Source of the DNA: Novimethylophilus kurashikiensis
Lineage (GTDB): Bacteria; Pseudomonadota; Gammaproteobacteria; Burkholderiales; Methylophilaceae
Length of the DNA stretch: 64,000 nt
Direction of reading: 5' to 3'
Assembly: GCF_003112435.1 (NCBI RefSeq)
Contig: NZ_BDOQ01000002.1
Coordinates: 450,654-514,653, forward strand
Position numbers and translations under genes: made by a program. The notes beneath the pieces were generated by a model. That model did not search any database, had not been told where the DNA came from, and saw nothing but the letters and a program-made list of their open reading frames with translations. Shown here piece by piece: positions 17,989 through 27,476 of this stretch. The first letter of the stretch is position 1. Each line of letters opens with the position of its first letter.

Positions 17989-18572
17989 TCTCCACCTCCG
18001 ATTCCGGCAAATCCCATGAAAGCCAGCGACAGCAAGCCACCCAGCATCAGGCTGAGCGCCGCGCCCTGAACCAGCTGAGGCACATCGGCCAGCTGCAAGC
18101 GTTCGCGCAAGCCGGCCATCAGAATCAGCGCCAGTGTGAAACCCGCGCCGCCCCCGGCGCTATAAGCCACCGATTGCACGAAGTCGTACTGGCGCGCCGT
18201 TTGAAAGAGCGCCACGCCGAGCACGGCACAGTTGGTTGTGATGAGCGGAAGGTAAATCCCCAGTGCGCGGAACAACACCGGGAAATACTTTTTCACGAAC
18301 ATTTCCACCAATTGCACCGCGCCTGCGATCACCGTGATGAAGGTGATTACGCTGAGGAACTCGAGGTGGAAATGCACTAGCAAGATGTTGAGAAAATAAG
18401 CCGAGAGCGAGGCCACCATGATGACGAACGCGGTCGCCAAGCCCATGGGAAAGGCTGTACTGAGCTTTTGCGATACGCCCAGGAAGGGGCACATGCCGAG
18501 AAACATGGCCAGCACGAAGTTACCGGGCAGGACGGTATTGAGCAATATCTGCCAAACGGTGTCGTGGTTCAT
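17985..18572 (-). CDS. rnfA: Rnf electron-transport complex subunit RnfA
   Basis: A 195-residue, six-helix inner-membrane subunit, homologous to NqrE. With RnfE it forms the membrane core that binds a metal cluster through half-helix cysteines. These are visible as FLGMCPFLGVS (about residue 25-33) and LITTNCAVLGVALF (about 110). The complex moves electrons between reduced ferredoxin and NAD while pumping ions. Start and stop overlap neighbouring genes by ATGA on both sides (rnfE upstream, the NqrM-like gene downstream). Confidence 0.95.
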   Translation of the reverse strand: MNHDTVWQILLNTVLPGNFVLAMFLGMCPFLGVSQKLSTAFPMGLATAFVIMVASLSAYFLNILLVHFHLEFLSVITFITVIAGAVQLVEMFVKKYFPVLFRALGIYLPLITTNCAVLGVALFQTARQYDFVQSVAYSAGGGAGFTLALILMAGLRERLQLADVPQLVQGAALSLMLGGLLSLAFMGFAGIGGGE

Positions 18573-19246
18573 GCGCGTGATCCCTCGGTGGTTGGGGTGG
18601 TATGACAGCCTTGCTGCGGCTTGGATTTATTCGCCTTGTTCTGCTTGAACCAGGCAAACACGATGAGCCAGCAGGCCAGTACGAAGAAACCGCCGGGCGG
18701 CAGCACCATCACCACCCAAGGTTGGAAATGCGGGCCGAACAACGAGATACCGAACAATTTGCCAGCACCCAGAATCTCGCGCACGCCGCCGATCGCCAGC
18801 AAGCCGATGGTGAAGCCGATACCCATGCCGAAGGCGTTGAGCGTCGCGGGGATCGGCGGCGTCTTGGCTGCATGGGCTTCCGCGCGGCCCAGCAGGATAC
18901 AGTTGGCCACGATGAGCTTGATGTAGGCGCCCAGCGCTTCATACAGATCCAGACTGATGGCCTGGATCGCATAATCCACCACCGTCACGAAGGTGGCGAT
19001 GATGACGATGAAGCTGGCAATGCGAACTTCTTTGGGAATAGCATTTCTCAACAGCGAAACCAGCAGGCACGAGGCGGCAAGCACGAATGTCGTTGCCAAT
19101 CCCATGGAGATGGAATTGATCGCCGATACCGTGACAGCCAGCGTCGGGCACATGCCCAGCACCATCACGAAAATCGGGTTCTGTTTCCACAAACCGTCCA
19201 GCAATTCATCCATATTGGACGGCGCCTTTTTCTCGGGCGTGCTCAT
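18569..19246 (-). CDS. rnfE: Rnf electron-transport complex subunit RnfE
   Basis: A 225-residue, six-helix subunit homologous to NqrD. Conserved cysteines are in MVLGMCPTLAVT and LIVANCILLGRAEAHA. The ATG at 19246 overlaps the rnfG stop as ATGA and has a GAGGAG site seven bases upstream; the longer open frame to 19372 would duplicate rnfG coding sequence. The tail (KQNKANKSKPQQGC and on) is hydrophilic and cytoplasmic. The C-terminal Cys near the end is unusual for the family but of unknown meaning. Confidence 0.95.
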   Translation of the reverse strand: MSTPEKKAPSNMDELLDGLWKQNPIFVMVLGMCPTLAVTVSAINSISMGLATTFVLAASCLLVSLLRNAIPKEVRIASFIVIIATFVTVVDYAIQAISLDLYEALGAYIKLIVANCILLGRAEAHAAKTPPIPATLNAFGMGIGFTIGLLAIGGVREILGAGKLFGISLFGPHFQPWVVMVLPPGGFFVLACWLIVFAWFKQNKANKSKPQQGCHTTPTTEGSRA

Positions 19247-19929
19247 GGTTGACTCCTCAATTGGTCGATGTGGGGCACAAGCTTGGGCAGCAGCGCTTGT
19301 GCGGATTGGTTGATGCCGCGTCCGACGGCTTTGGAGGTCACAGTCGCGCCCGAAATGGCGTCGATTTCCCAAGCATTCTTCTTGGTGCCGTGCTTCACGG
19401 TTTTCACCGCATTCGCCAACGCCTGCATATCGCCGGCCAAGCGTACGTCCAGTTCCTTGAAGTTCTTGAGGAAGTCTTCATCGGTCAGAATCTTGTCGCC
19501 GATACCGGGAGTTTCGCGCATGGAAACTACGCCGATGCCCACGATGGCCTGTTTGGTGACGTCATAGCCGTACAGCACGCGCACTTGATCGGCATAACCT
19601 GCAGAAGAGCCTTCTGCGGCGATGCCGGCCAATTTCTTATCGGCACCGTAAACCGCATAGAACCGGACAGCATCGGCAGGTACGGTATGGCCTTCGGTGG
19701 GTGTAATGCCGCTTGCAGTAGCGAAATACTCGGTCACATGCTTGGCGCCGGGCAGCACCTTGAACACCTGGCGTTCCAAGGCCAGTTTCTTGTTGGCGGC
19801 CACGGGTGTCAGCGTCGATTCGTAAACGCCCACGATGATGACGCCGCAAATGGTTGCGATCAGTCCCAACGCCCGGATCATCGAGGCCGTGGAGGTAAAC
19901 ACCGGTGCGGCTTGTGTTTGTTCGGTCAT
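19243..19929 (-). CDS. rnfG: Rnf complex subunit RnfG, covalent flavoprotein
   Basis: A 228-residue protein with one N-terminal membrane helix (IRALGLIATICGVIIVGVYE) and a periplasmic FMN-binding domain. The flavinylation motif DAISGATVTSKAVGRGI is present; the Thr of SGAT(V)T carries FMN through a phosphoester bond added by ApbE. VVSMRETPGIGDKI is the other conserved block. ATGA overlaps link it to rnfD and rnfE. No apbE is seen in this window, so that enzyme must be encoded elsewhere. Confidence 0.95.
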   Translation of the reverse strand: MTEQTQAAPVFTSTASMIRALGLIATICGVIIVGVYESTLTPVAANKKLALERQVFKVLPGAKHVTEYFATASGITPTEGHTVPADAVRFYAVYGADKKLAGIAAEGSSAGYADQVRVLYGYDVTKQAIVGIGVVSMRETPGIGDKILTDEDFLKNFKELDVRLAGDMQALANAVKTVKHGTKKNAWEIDAISGATVTSKAVGRGINQSAQALLPKLVPHIDQLRSQP

Positions 19930-20978
19930 TTTGCGCCTCCGGCAGTATCTGTTTTAGCCGTCCCGTAAGCCCGCGGCTGCGTGAATTGTTCGATCAGCGG
20001 AGACGCAGCGTTAGCAATAAGAATGGCGTACATGACTCCCTCGGTAAGTCCGCCAAAATAACGGATCACTACCGTGAGCACGCCGATCAGAGCCCCGTAA
20101 ATCCAGATACCCAGCGGTGTCACCGGCGAAGTCGCCATGTCGGTCGCCATGAACACAGCGCCCAGCATGAGACCGCCCGAAAGCACCACGAACAAGGGCT
20201 CCGGATATCGTCCCGGCACAGCAAGGTGCAATATCCAGGCGAGCAGGGCAGCGCTGCCGACCACGGCCACGGGGATGCGCCAATCCATGAATTTGCGCAG
20301 TGCCAGATAGCCGCCGCACAACAGGATGAGGATTGCGGAGGTTTCGCCCGCCGAGGCCGTCACTGCCCCGCTCAAAAAGTCATGCGTGGTGTAGGTGAAG
20401 TTCTCGAACTTCCAGCGCCCCAGCGGCGTGGCCCCGGTAAAGGCGTCTACCGCTGCATCCTTGATCCAGCCGGTGTTGTCCGTCGGTATCATCAGCGGCG
20501 CCGTCCAGGTGGAGGGCACGAAGCTCGTGAACCGCTGCTGCGCAAATGCCGGGACGAAGGATGCGATGGTGGAAGGAAACGCCGCCTGCACGAAGGCTCG
20601 GCCGACCAAAGCCGGGTTGAACGGGTTAAAGCCCAATCCGCCGAACAAGGCCTTGCCCAGAGCGATGGCAGCAAAACCCGCTACAGCCCCCATCCACAGC
20701 GGGAATGAGGGCGGCAGCGTGAGCGCAAGCAAGAGGCCGGTAATGGTCGCGCTCCAGTCCGCAAGCGTGTTGCCCTTGCCGGACGCCTTGGAAAAAAACC
20801 GCTCCGTCGCAAGACAAGTCGCGGTGACGGTCACGATCAGGACGGCGGAGGACAACCCGTACTGCCAAACCGAGAAAATGCAAATAGGCATCAACGCCAG
20901 CACGACGTTGAACATGATGTTTTCCACGCTGCGCGGTGCGTGGACGTGGGGAGCGGCGCGCAATTCTATTTTGCTCAT
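19926..20978 (-). CDS. rnfD: Rnf complex subunit RnfD, covalent flavoprotein
   Basis: A 350-residue, multi-helix subunit homologous to NqrB. The covalent FMN site is in VDAFTGATPLGRWKF (Thr of TGATP). Early conserved blocks are RSVENIMFNVVLALMP and DWSATITGLLLALTLPP, and GLGFNPFNPALVGRAF is the family signature near residue 120. It overlaps rnfC and rnfG by ATGA. Confidence 0.95.
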   Translation of the reverse strand: MSKIELRAAPHVHAPRSVENIMFNVVLALMPICIFSVWQYGLSSAVLIVTVTATCLATERFFSKASGKGNTLADWSATITGLLLALTLPPSFPLWMGAVAGFAAIALGKALFGGLGFNPFNPALVGRAFVQAAFPSTIASFVPAFAQQRFTSFVPSTWTAPLMIPTDNTGWIKDAAVDAFTGATPLGRWKFENFTYTTHDFLSGAVTASAGETSAILILLCGGYLALRKFMDWRIPVAVVGSAALLAWILHLAVPGRYPEPLFVVLSGGLMLGAVFMATDMATSPVTPLGIWIYGALIGVLTVVIRYFGGLTEGVMYAILIANAASPLIEQFTQPRAYGTAKTDTAGGAK

Positions 20979-22312
20979 GCTGCTTGCCTTTCACGCACGA
21001 TTTCCTTGGCTACGCGGAATTGCTGAACCAAGGGGATATTGGAGGGACACACATAGCTGCAGCAGCCGCATTCAAAACAACCATCCAAGTGGTAGCGCTC
21101 GGCCATGAGGTCGTATTCGCGCTTGGCGGCCAGCATGCCCAGGGTGGATGGGTTCAAGCCCTTTGGGCAGACGTTTACGCATTCGCCGCATTTGATGCAG
21201 GGATGCGTCTTGCCGCGTTCCTTCTGCATGGCCGAGCGGTCGAATACCAGAATGCCGGAAATTGCCTTGGTCACCGGTACGTCGAGCGAGGCAATCGCCG
21301 CGCCCATCATGGGGCCGCCGAGAATGACTTCCACGGCATCGCGCGGTGCACCTGCTTGTTCCAGCACGAACCGCAGCGGCGTACCGATGGGCACCAGATA
21401 ATTGCCGGGCTTGGAAACGCCGGGGCCGGCGATGGTTACCACGCGCTCGATAAAGCCCTGGCCGCGCGGGATCAAACGTCCCAACTCAGCCAGCGTGCCC
21501 ACGTTTTGCATCACTACGCCGATCTGGTAGGAACGTGCGCCGGCGGGCACTTCGCGGCCCAGCAGCGCCTTTACTAACATTTCAGCGGCCCCTTGCGGGT
21601 ATTTGGTTTTAACGGCGTGTACAGTGATGCTGCCGTCATCCGGCAATACCTTCTCAATCGCGGCAATCGCATCCGGCTTGTTGTCTTCCACGCCGATCAA
21701 GGCACGCTTGGCACCGCAGGCCTTCATGGCGAACTTGGTGCCGGTGATCAGGTGCTGCGGCCATTCCACCATCATGCGGTGATCGGCGGTTAGAAATGGC
21801 TCGCATTCGCAGCCGTTGACCAGTAGATGCTCGATCGGCCATTCCTTTGGGGCTGCTAATTTTGCGTGCGTCGGGAATGCAGCACCGCCCAGCCCCACCA
21901 TGCCAGTGGCTTGAACTGCGTTAATAATTTGTTCCGGCGTCAGCGCATCCACGTCTACCGGGTCGCCGTACAGCACTTCCTGCGAAGCGCCTTCGAACGC
22001 ACGGATGACGATAGACTCCTGCCATTCGCCGCTCAGCGTGGGGTGCAGGCCGATATCTTCAACGATGCCGGTGACAGGCGAATGCAAGGGTACGGAAACA
22101 TATCCCGCGGTTTCCGCAATTGGCTGGCCGCGCAACACTTCCTGGCCCACCGTCACGATGGGCTTGGCAGCACGTCCTACACTCTGCGACAAGGGCAGCG
22201 TGTACCTCGAGGCGAACGGCATTCGCCGGATGGGCGTGCGTCCTGTCTCCTTGAACTGCGGCGGATGTACGCCGCGTTCGAAGCTCGGTTTGAATAGAAA
22301 ATCGAGAATCAT
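20975..22312 (-). CDS. rnfC: Rnf complex subunit RnfC, NADH-side iron-sulfur flavoprotein
   Basis: A 445-residue peripheral subunit that exchanges electrons with NAD(H). A lipoyl-like N-terminal domain (GRAAKPIVTVGQEVLRGQPI) precedes the nucleotide-binding region (MVGLGGAAFPTHAKL) and the SLBB-like segment. Two [4Fe-4S] motifs close the protein: CIKCGECVNVCPKGL and CFECGCCSYVCPSNIP. This length is close to short RnfC proteins from anaerobes; it lacks the long Ala/Lys-rich tail seen in E. coli RsxC. The ATG at 22312 follows AAAGGAA. The open frame runs further upstream only by reading through an intergenic repeat. Confidence 0.95.
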   Translation of the reverse strand: MILDFLFKPSFERGVHPPQFKETGRTPIRRMPFASRYTLPLSQSVGRAAKPIVTVGQEVLRGQPIAETAGYVSVPLHSPVTGIVEDIGLHPTLSGEWQESIVIRAFEGASQEVLYGDPVDVDALTPEQIINAVQATGMVGLGGAAFPTHAKLAAPKEWPIEHLLVNGCECEPFLTADHRMMVEWPQHLITGTKFAMKACGAKRALIGVEDNKPDAIAAIEKVLPDDGSITVHAVKTKYPQGAAEMLVKALLGREVPAGARSYQIGVVMQNVGTLAELGRLIPRGQGFIERVVTIAGPGVSKPGNYLVPIGTPLRFVLEQAGAPRDAVEVILGGPMMGAAIASLDVPVTKAISGILVFDRSAMQKERGKTHPCIKCGECVNVCPKGLNPSTLGMLAAKREYDLMAERYHLDGCFECGCCSYVCPSNIPLVQQFRVAKEIVRERQAA

Positions 22313-22384
22313 GAATATTCCTTTTATCGCCAGCAAGCTCGCATTTTCTGCAAGCCGACCGACTGCAACGGCAGCCCTGAGTCC

Positions 22385-22465
22385 GCCGTCATTCCTGACT
22401 TGGTCCGGAATCCAGTCGCCCCTGGTGTAAAGGTGGGACTGGATTCCGGCCTGCGCCGAGATGAT
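22385..22465. repeat. Dispersed palindromic intergenic repeat between nifJ and rnfC
   Basis: CCGGAATCCAGTC (22405-22417) and GACTGGATTCCGG (22437-22449) are perfect 13-base arms around a 19-base loop, with weaker complementarity outside (GTCATTCC). This is the widely dispersed proteobacterial repeat whose spurious translation reads like DWIPDQVRND. It may fold in the rnf mRNA and separate expression of rnfB-nifJ from rnfCDGEA. Confidence 0.8.
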
Positions 22466-22509
22466 GCGTTCGAGCTGTTGCCTTGGCTGCGCATGCTCAA
22501 TTGAACCTG

Positions 22510-25500
22510 TCAGTTGAACTTCGCAGCCCGCTGAACCAGCTTTTCCACGCCCGGCTCGCTCATGTTCCAAGGCGTTCCAGGATGAATACAGCCAGCCGTG
22601 CACTTCTCCGCAGCCTTCACGATGTCGGCAAATTTGCCGCCTTGCGGATTGATGACGATGGCCTTTTTCTGGTCGTTGTAGGCGAAGATCTTGGCGTTGA
22701 TATTCATGCACTCGTCGCAAGCCGTGCACTCGGGCGTTTCGATCCACGCGGCTTCGTAGCCGTCAGCATTGGCTGCCGGCTGCTGCGTCGCTGCGGGAGC
22801 AGCATCGACCGTGGCTGCAGGCTGAGGCAGATCGGCCGAGATGCCAAGCGTAGCAAGGCTGGCGCTCAGTTTCTGGATCAGGTCGGCACGCGCCTTGTCG
22901 GCGATAGCTTGCTCGTCCACTGCCGCACGATCCAGGCCGGCGATGCTCTTCAACTGATGCCAGTAATCCAGGCGCTCCTGGCAGGAGTTCACCACATCTT
23001 GCGTCACCAAGAGACGAATCAGGCGCTGCTTGGCATCCACGCCCCAGATGAAGGGCAGCTTGCCTTCGCGGTCGTCTTTTTCAAGCTTGAGGAAGTCTGC
23101 GAGCTGCACCATATCGTCGTTCCATGTTTCCGGCGGCGCCTTCTTGAAGTGCTTGGCGAAGCGGCCTTCGGTCACGGCGAAATCGGCGAAGGTCATGGGC
23201 ACTGTCAGCTTGGCCTCGGCGCCGGTCTCGTCCTTATAGGTGAGCGTGTAGGTCGGCCAATCTTGTTCCATCGCCGGGTTGCCTTCGAGGCTCACGCTTT
23301 CGGAATAGGCTGCCCCCTTGTCCGGGTCGTAGCGGAACAGCGGATAAGCACGCGATTCCACGGCGAGTTTGGATTGCGCCACCGCAAGGTCGTCGGCCAC
23401 GCCGTGCTCCGGCGGGCAAACGGCATACACGTTGAGCAGCGCCGGACGGCGGCTGTTGAGGCCGTCGATATAGCCTTCAAGCAAGTGCGTTACGTTGGAA
23501 ATCGCGCTTTGCAGCACGAAGCTGCTACGGTGCGCCAGGCCCAGCAGGGAGATTTCCTTGCGGATTTCCTGCTTGCCTTGGCTGGCCTTGCCGAACGGGC
23601 TCATGTCGGCCACCTGGCTGATGAAGCCCGAGGTACAAGCCTGGCCGCCGGTATTGGAATACACCTGCGTATCCACCACCAGCACCTTGATCGGCGCGCC
23701 GGACATCAGCATGCGAGACAGGTTCTGGAAGCCGATGTCGTACATCGCGCCGTCGCCACCAATCGCTACGATAGGCGGGCATAGCAGCCATTCCTCATCG
23801 CTGAACTGACGCCAGTTGAAATGCGTGAGGAAAGCATCGTGCTCATCCGGCTTGTATTCGCCCTCCAGCTCCAGCTCGGCTGCACGCACGGCCTTGAAGC
23901 CGTCCGCCATCTTCACCATATGGCCTTCGAACAGGCCCATCGCCACGGAAGGCGCATCCTGGAACAGATGCGAAGTCCAGGGGAACGGATAGGGGTTGAA
24001 CGGGAAGGTCGAAGCCCACACTGAGGTACAACCCGTCGAGTTCACCACGCCCATGTCGGAACGTGCATGGCCTTGTGCACCGGCGGTGTAGCTTTGCTTC
24101 AAGTGACGCAGGCGATCCAGCAGTTGCGATACGCGGCGCAACCAATCAGGATCTAGCGGTTGGCTGGCCTTGCCTTCAGTCAGGTTGGCAGACAACGAAG
24201 CCAGCGTGATATCGCCCTGGGCCGTTTGCATGGCGCGCATCAGGCCATCGGTATCGGAAAAGTCCACTGATTCCGTCACCTTCATGCGGATATGCTTTTC
24301 CAGGCGAGCGATCAGTTCATCCACCTTTTCCATATGCTTCTCGACACGCGGCTGCATGAGCGCCGACACGGTGGAAGTGAATAGGTGGATCGCGGTCTTC
24401 TCGCCGCAACCCAGGCAGGCGCCGTCGCCGCCCACCATGGAGCCGTAGTTGTGCTTGTCGAGTAGCAGGGTTTCCAGCGCGCCGATCTTCTCGTCGAGGT
24501 TGTCGATGCGCGAATATTCCTGCGGCGTAGTGGGCAGTTCGGTCCAGAAATCCCACTCGCGGCGGAGTTTCTCGGTCGATTCTTCGGTCTGCGTCACCAT
24601 CTTCAACGCATCGTCCTCGCACACTTGCACGCACAGCTCGCAGCTCTTGCAGGCATAGGGGTTGATGGTGATGGAGAACAGGCCGCCGGAACCCTTGGCC
24701 TTCTTTTCCTTGTTGGTGTAGTAAGGCTTGGTGATCGAGAACTGGAAGTCGCCAATAGTCTCGCGGAATAGGCCGAATTCGGCAGCGAGTTTTTCGCGCT
24801 CTTCCTCCGGAGCTTCGGCAATGGTGGCCGTAATTGCCAAGTCCAGTTGCTTGCGCACATCGGTGGCTTCACCGTCGTGCTCAACGAGCATGCGCAGCTT
24901 CTTCTCCACGGTGCGGCTGGCCTTGCGCAGGAAGCGCGTCGGACGACGGCGTTCCACGTTGGAGATTGCCGTCTCGAACACTTGCTGCACGGTATTCACC
25001 AGACCGGGAATCGCCATGTCCGGGCACTCGGTATAGCAATTGCCGCAGGCCGTGCAGTTTTCGGCGATCCATACCGGATGCTCGAAACGAATCTGCGTCA
25101 TATCGCGGAACACGCCGGTAGAGGCGGGGATTACGGACAACCCGATGAACGGGTCTGCCAAGTTATCGTTGCCTTTGCCGCTGATGTAGAAGTTGCCCGT
25201 ACTTTCCCAGAAACGATGCACGTCGCCGATACCGCCGTCGCCTTCCGGCATGGTCTTCAACATAATGGGCAGGCCGGATTCCTTGGAAGCCAGCGAGCGG
25301 CGGGTGGCACCCACTTGCTGGCCGGTGATTTCGTGCGACTCCACGAAACCGCGGCGCACCACGCGCAGATTGTCTTCCACCACGCGCTTGCCCTTCTTGC
25401 CGAACTTGGATTCGAGCTGGTTTTCAATCGCGGCGAACAGTTGTTCTTCGGTCAGGTTGGCGTTCTGCATCACCGGGCTGGCGGCGAAGAACGCACCCTG

Positions 25501-27459
25501 GAACACGTTGCCCTGCATACGCAATTGGAGATCCGGGTTGCTGGCCTCTTCGCGAGCGATCTTGAAAGCGTCCAGGTAGAACACGCGGATTTCGTTGTCG
25601 GCGATGTACTTCTGGGCGGTGATGGGGAAGCTTGCCCAGACCTCTTCCGGCGTTGCCAGGTTGCTCTGGATGATGAAGGTGCCGCCTTTTTTGAGACCGG
25701 CCAGCGCGTTGGTATGGCTGAACACGTTGGGGTCGGGCGAGAGCACCACGTCCACGTTCTTGTATTCGCAGTTAATGCGGATGGGTTCCGGCGCGGCCGA
25801 GAGGTAGTAGGTCGTCGGCTGGCCTTTCTTTTCGGAACCGTACTTGGGGTTAGCCTTGATATCCCAGCCCAGCAGGTCGAACAGCGTGATCGCCAGGTTC
25901 TTGCCGGTGGTCACTGCACCCCAGCCGCCGATGGAGTGCATTCTGACTGCGATAGCACCCTTGGGCAGCAGGTTGGGATTCTCGGAGCCCTTGATCGACA
26001 GCTCGCCAATGCGCGGATAAGCGTCCAGCAGGTTCTGCTGGGCGATTTCCTGCTTGGGGTTGGCCGGTTCGTCGCGTACGAACTCGATGCCTAGGTAGAA
26101 GAACTTGCGATGCTGGCCTCCCGGCATCATGTTTTCCACGGCAGCGATGATGGATTCCGGCTGAAAATCGCGCGAGCCCAGGCCGAAACAGCCGGAGTAC
26201 AGGCGCGGCATTTCATCGGCGGTGCAGCTTGCGTAGGTCGGGTAGGGCTTTTCGGAATCCTTATACAAACCGTTTTCCAGGCACTTGCTCATGGTGGCGC
26301 GGGTTTCGCGCATGAGCGGCAAGTCTTCCGCCAGCGGCTGGTCGGTACGCTCCAGCACAGCCACGCCCTTGCGGCCCTTGAGCAAGGCGCCGAGCAGGTC
26401 GCCGGGGAAGGGGCGGAACATGATGATGGAGACTACGCCTACCTTGATCTTGCGCGTTTCGCGAAGATAGTCGGCCACAGCCTGGGCCTGAATGCACATG
26501 CTGCCTTGACCAACGATTACGTAATCGGCGTCTTTCATACCGTAGCTCATCACGCGGGCATAGCGGCGGCCGGTCAAGTCGTAGTACTCCTGGGCGTTGC
26601 GCTCGAAAATATCTTCGATGTGGTCGAAGAAGTAGGGGCGCTGTGCGGCCACGGCCTGCATGTAAGCGTCCTGGTTCTGCACCCCGCCGGTCGTCATGGG
26701 GTTATCCACGTCGAAGGAAGCCGGAATACGGCGACGGCGCTCGCCGTAGAGCAGGCGTTGGGAGGGCGTCGGCGTATCGATAATGTCGTCCGGGCGACCC
26801 AGGTATTCGGCCACCAGTTCTTTCTCCGGCACGAGCACAGGCTCGATCAAGTGCGTGGTGAGGAAGCCGTCCATGGCGTTGATCGCCGGGGTCAAAGACA
26901 ATTCAGCCGTCTTGCGGGCGATCAGGTTGAGGTCGCAGGCTTCCTGCGCGCTGCGTCCGAACACTTGAATGAAACCCGTATCGTCCAGGCAGTGGTAATC
27001 GTCGTGCGAGCAATGTACGTTGAGGGATGCCTTGGTAATGGCTCGGCAGCCCACATTCAACACATAAGGCAGACGCTTGCCCACGGCAGCGTAGAGCGAT
27101 TCATGCATGAAAGCCGCGCCTTGCGACGAGGTGAAGTTCACTGCGCGCAAGCCAGTCATGGACATACCCGCCGTCACACCGGCTGCTGCGTGTTCGGATT
27201 CTGGCTCCACGAAGATCAGCGGACGGCCGGAGGCGTTCACATAGCCATTGGAAGCAGCTTCAGACCAGTATTCGCCCATCTGTGTGGAGGGCGTAATAGG
27301 GTAGGCGCCTGCCGCATCGGAAGCTTCACGTTCTACCAGTATCACGGCGGTGTTGCCGTCAATGGCGTCCCGGACGCCGGGATACTTGAAGCTGCGCGTT
27401 TCAGATTTGGAACCGCTTCCCGGCTCTAGCAGGTGGAACTCCTTCAGGTACTTCAGCAT
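22510..27459 (-). CDS. nifJ: Pyruvate:ferredoxin (flavodoxin) oxidoreductase, extended form
   Basis: A 1,649-residue fused 2-oxoacid:ferredoxin oxidoreductase; common NifJ proteins are near 1,170-1,200. It interconverts pyruvate + CoA and acetyl-CoA + CO2 with ferredoxin. In order: alpha domains (AGAYPITPSTQMGEYW; FTSSQGAAFMHES), gamma domain (MHSIGGWGAVTTGKNLA, about 505), ferredoxin domain with CTACGNCYTECPDMAIPG (about 800) and CKSCELCVQVCEDDALK (about 936), and TPP domain (GGDGACLGCGEKT, about 1013; AIGGDGAMYDIGFQN, about 1230; TQVYSNTGGQ). After an Ala/Pro linker an extra Cys-rich module ends the protein (ECTACDECM, about 1575, and KCTAGCIHPG). AGAGGAG precedes the ATG; rnfB ends 17 bases upstream. 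Pyruvate as substrate is inferred, and related 2-oxoacids are possible. Confidence 0.92.
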   Translation of the reverse strand: MLKYLKEFHLLEPGSGSKSETRSFKYPGVRDAIDGNTAVILVEREASDAAGAYPITPSTQMGEYWSEAASNGYVNASGRPLIFVEPESEHAAAGVTAGMSMTGLRAVNFTSSQGAAFMHESLYAAVGKRLPYVLNVGCRAITKASLNVHCSHDDYHCLDDTGFIQVFGRSAQEACDLNLIARKTAELSLTPAINAMDGFLTTHLIEPVLVPEKELVAEYLGRPDDIIDTPTPSQRLLYGERRRRIPASFDVDNPMTTGGVQNQDAYMQAVAAQRPYFFDHIEDIFERNAQEYYDLTGRRYARVMSYGMKDADYVIVGQGSMCIQAQAVADYLRETRKIKVGVVSIIMFRPFPGDLLGALLKGRKGVAVLERTDQPLAEDLPLMRETRATMSKCLENGLYKDSEKPYPTYASCTADEMPRLYSGCFGLGSRDFQPESIIAAVENMMPGGQHRKFFYLGIEFVRDEPANPKQEIAQQNLLDAYPRIGELSIKGSENPNLLPKGAIAVRMHSIGGWGAVTTGKNLAITLFDLLGWDIKANPKYGSEKKGQPTTYYLSAAPEPIRINCEYKNVDVVLSPDPNVFSHTNALAGLKKGGTFIIQSNLATPEEVWASFPITAQKYIADNEIRVFYLDAFKIAREEASNPDLQLRMQGNVFQGAFFAASPVMQNANLTEEQLFAAIENQLESKFGKKGKRVVEDNLRVVRRGFVESHEITGQQVGATRRSLASKESGLPIMLKTMPEGDGGIGDVHRFWESTGNFYISGKGNDNLADPFIGLSVIPASTGVFRDMTQIRFEHPVWIAENCTACGNCYTECPDMAIPGLVNTVQQVFETAISNVERRRPTRFLRKASRTVEKKLRMLVEHDGEATDVRKQLDLAITATIAEAPEEEREKLAAEFGLFRETIGDFQFSITKPYYTNKEKKAKGSGGLFSITINPYACKSCELCVQVCEDDALKMVTQTEESTEKLRREWDFWTELPTTPQEYSRIDNLDEKIGALETLLLDKHNYGSMVGGDGACLGCGEKTAIHLFTSTVSALMQPRVEKHMEKVDELIARLEKHIRMKVTESVDFSDTDGLMRAMQTAQGDITLASLSANLTEGKASQPLDPDWLRRVSQLLDRLRHLKQSYTAGAQGHARSDMGVVNSTGCTSVWASTFPFNPYPFPWTSHLFQDAPSVAMGLFEGHMVKMADGFKAVRAAELELEGEYKPDEHDAFLTHFNWRQFSDEEWLLCPPIVAIGGDGAMYDIGFQNLSRMLMSGAPIKVLVVDTQVYSNTGGQACTSGFISQVADMSPFGKASQGKQEIRKEISLLGLAHRSSFVLQSAISNVTHLLEGYIDGLNSRRPALLNVYAVCPPEHGVADDLAVAQSKLAVESRAYPLFRYDPDKGAAYSESVSLEGNPAMEQDWPTYTLTYKDETGAEAKLTVPMTFADFAVTEGRFAKHFKKAPPETWNDDMVQLADFLKLEKDDREGKLPFIWGVDAKQRLIRLLVTQDVVNSCQERLDYWHQLKSIAGLDRAAVDEQAIADKARADLIQKLSASLATLGISADLPQPAATVDAAPAATQQPAANADGYEAAWIETPECTACDECMNINAKIFAYNDQKKAIVINPQGGKFADIVKAAEKCTAGCIHPGTPWNMSEPGVEKLVQRAAKFN

Positions 27460-27476
27460 GGCTATCTCCTCTAGTT

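Noticed and set aside
22313..22747. N-terminal extension of RnfC by 145 residues
   Set aside because: It reads through the nifJ end and the palindromic repeat. MILDFLFKPSFERGVHPP at 22312 is the family start and has AAAGGAA upstream.
22483..27429. Three long plus-strand open frames (22483-23784, 24847-26094, 26110-27429) opposite nifJ
   Set aside because: They are antisense to a clearly conserved NifJ; their His/Arg/Gly-rich composition and lack of motifs are typical of shadow frames in GC-rich DNA.
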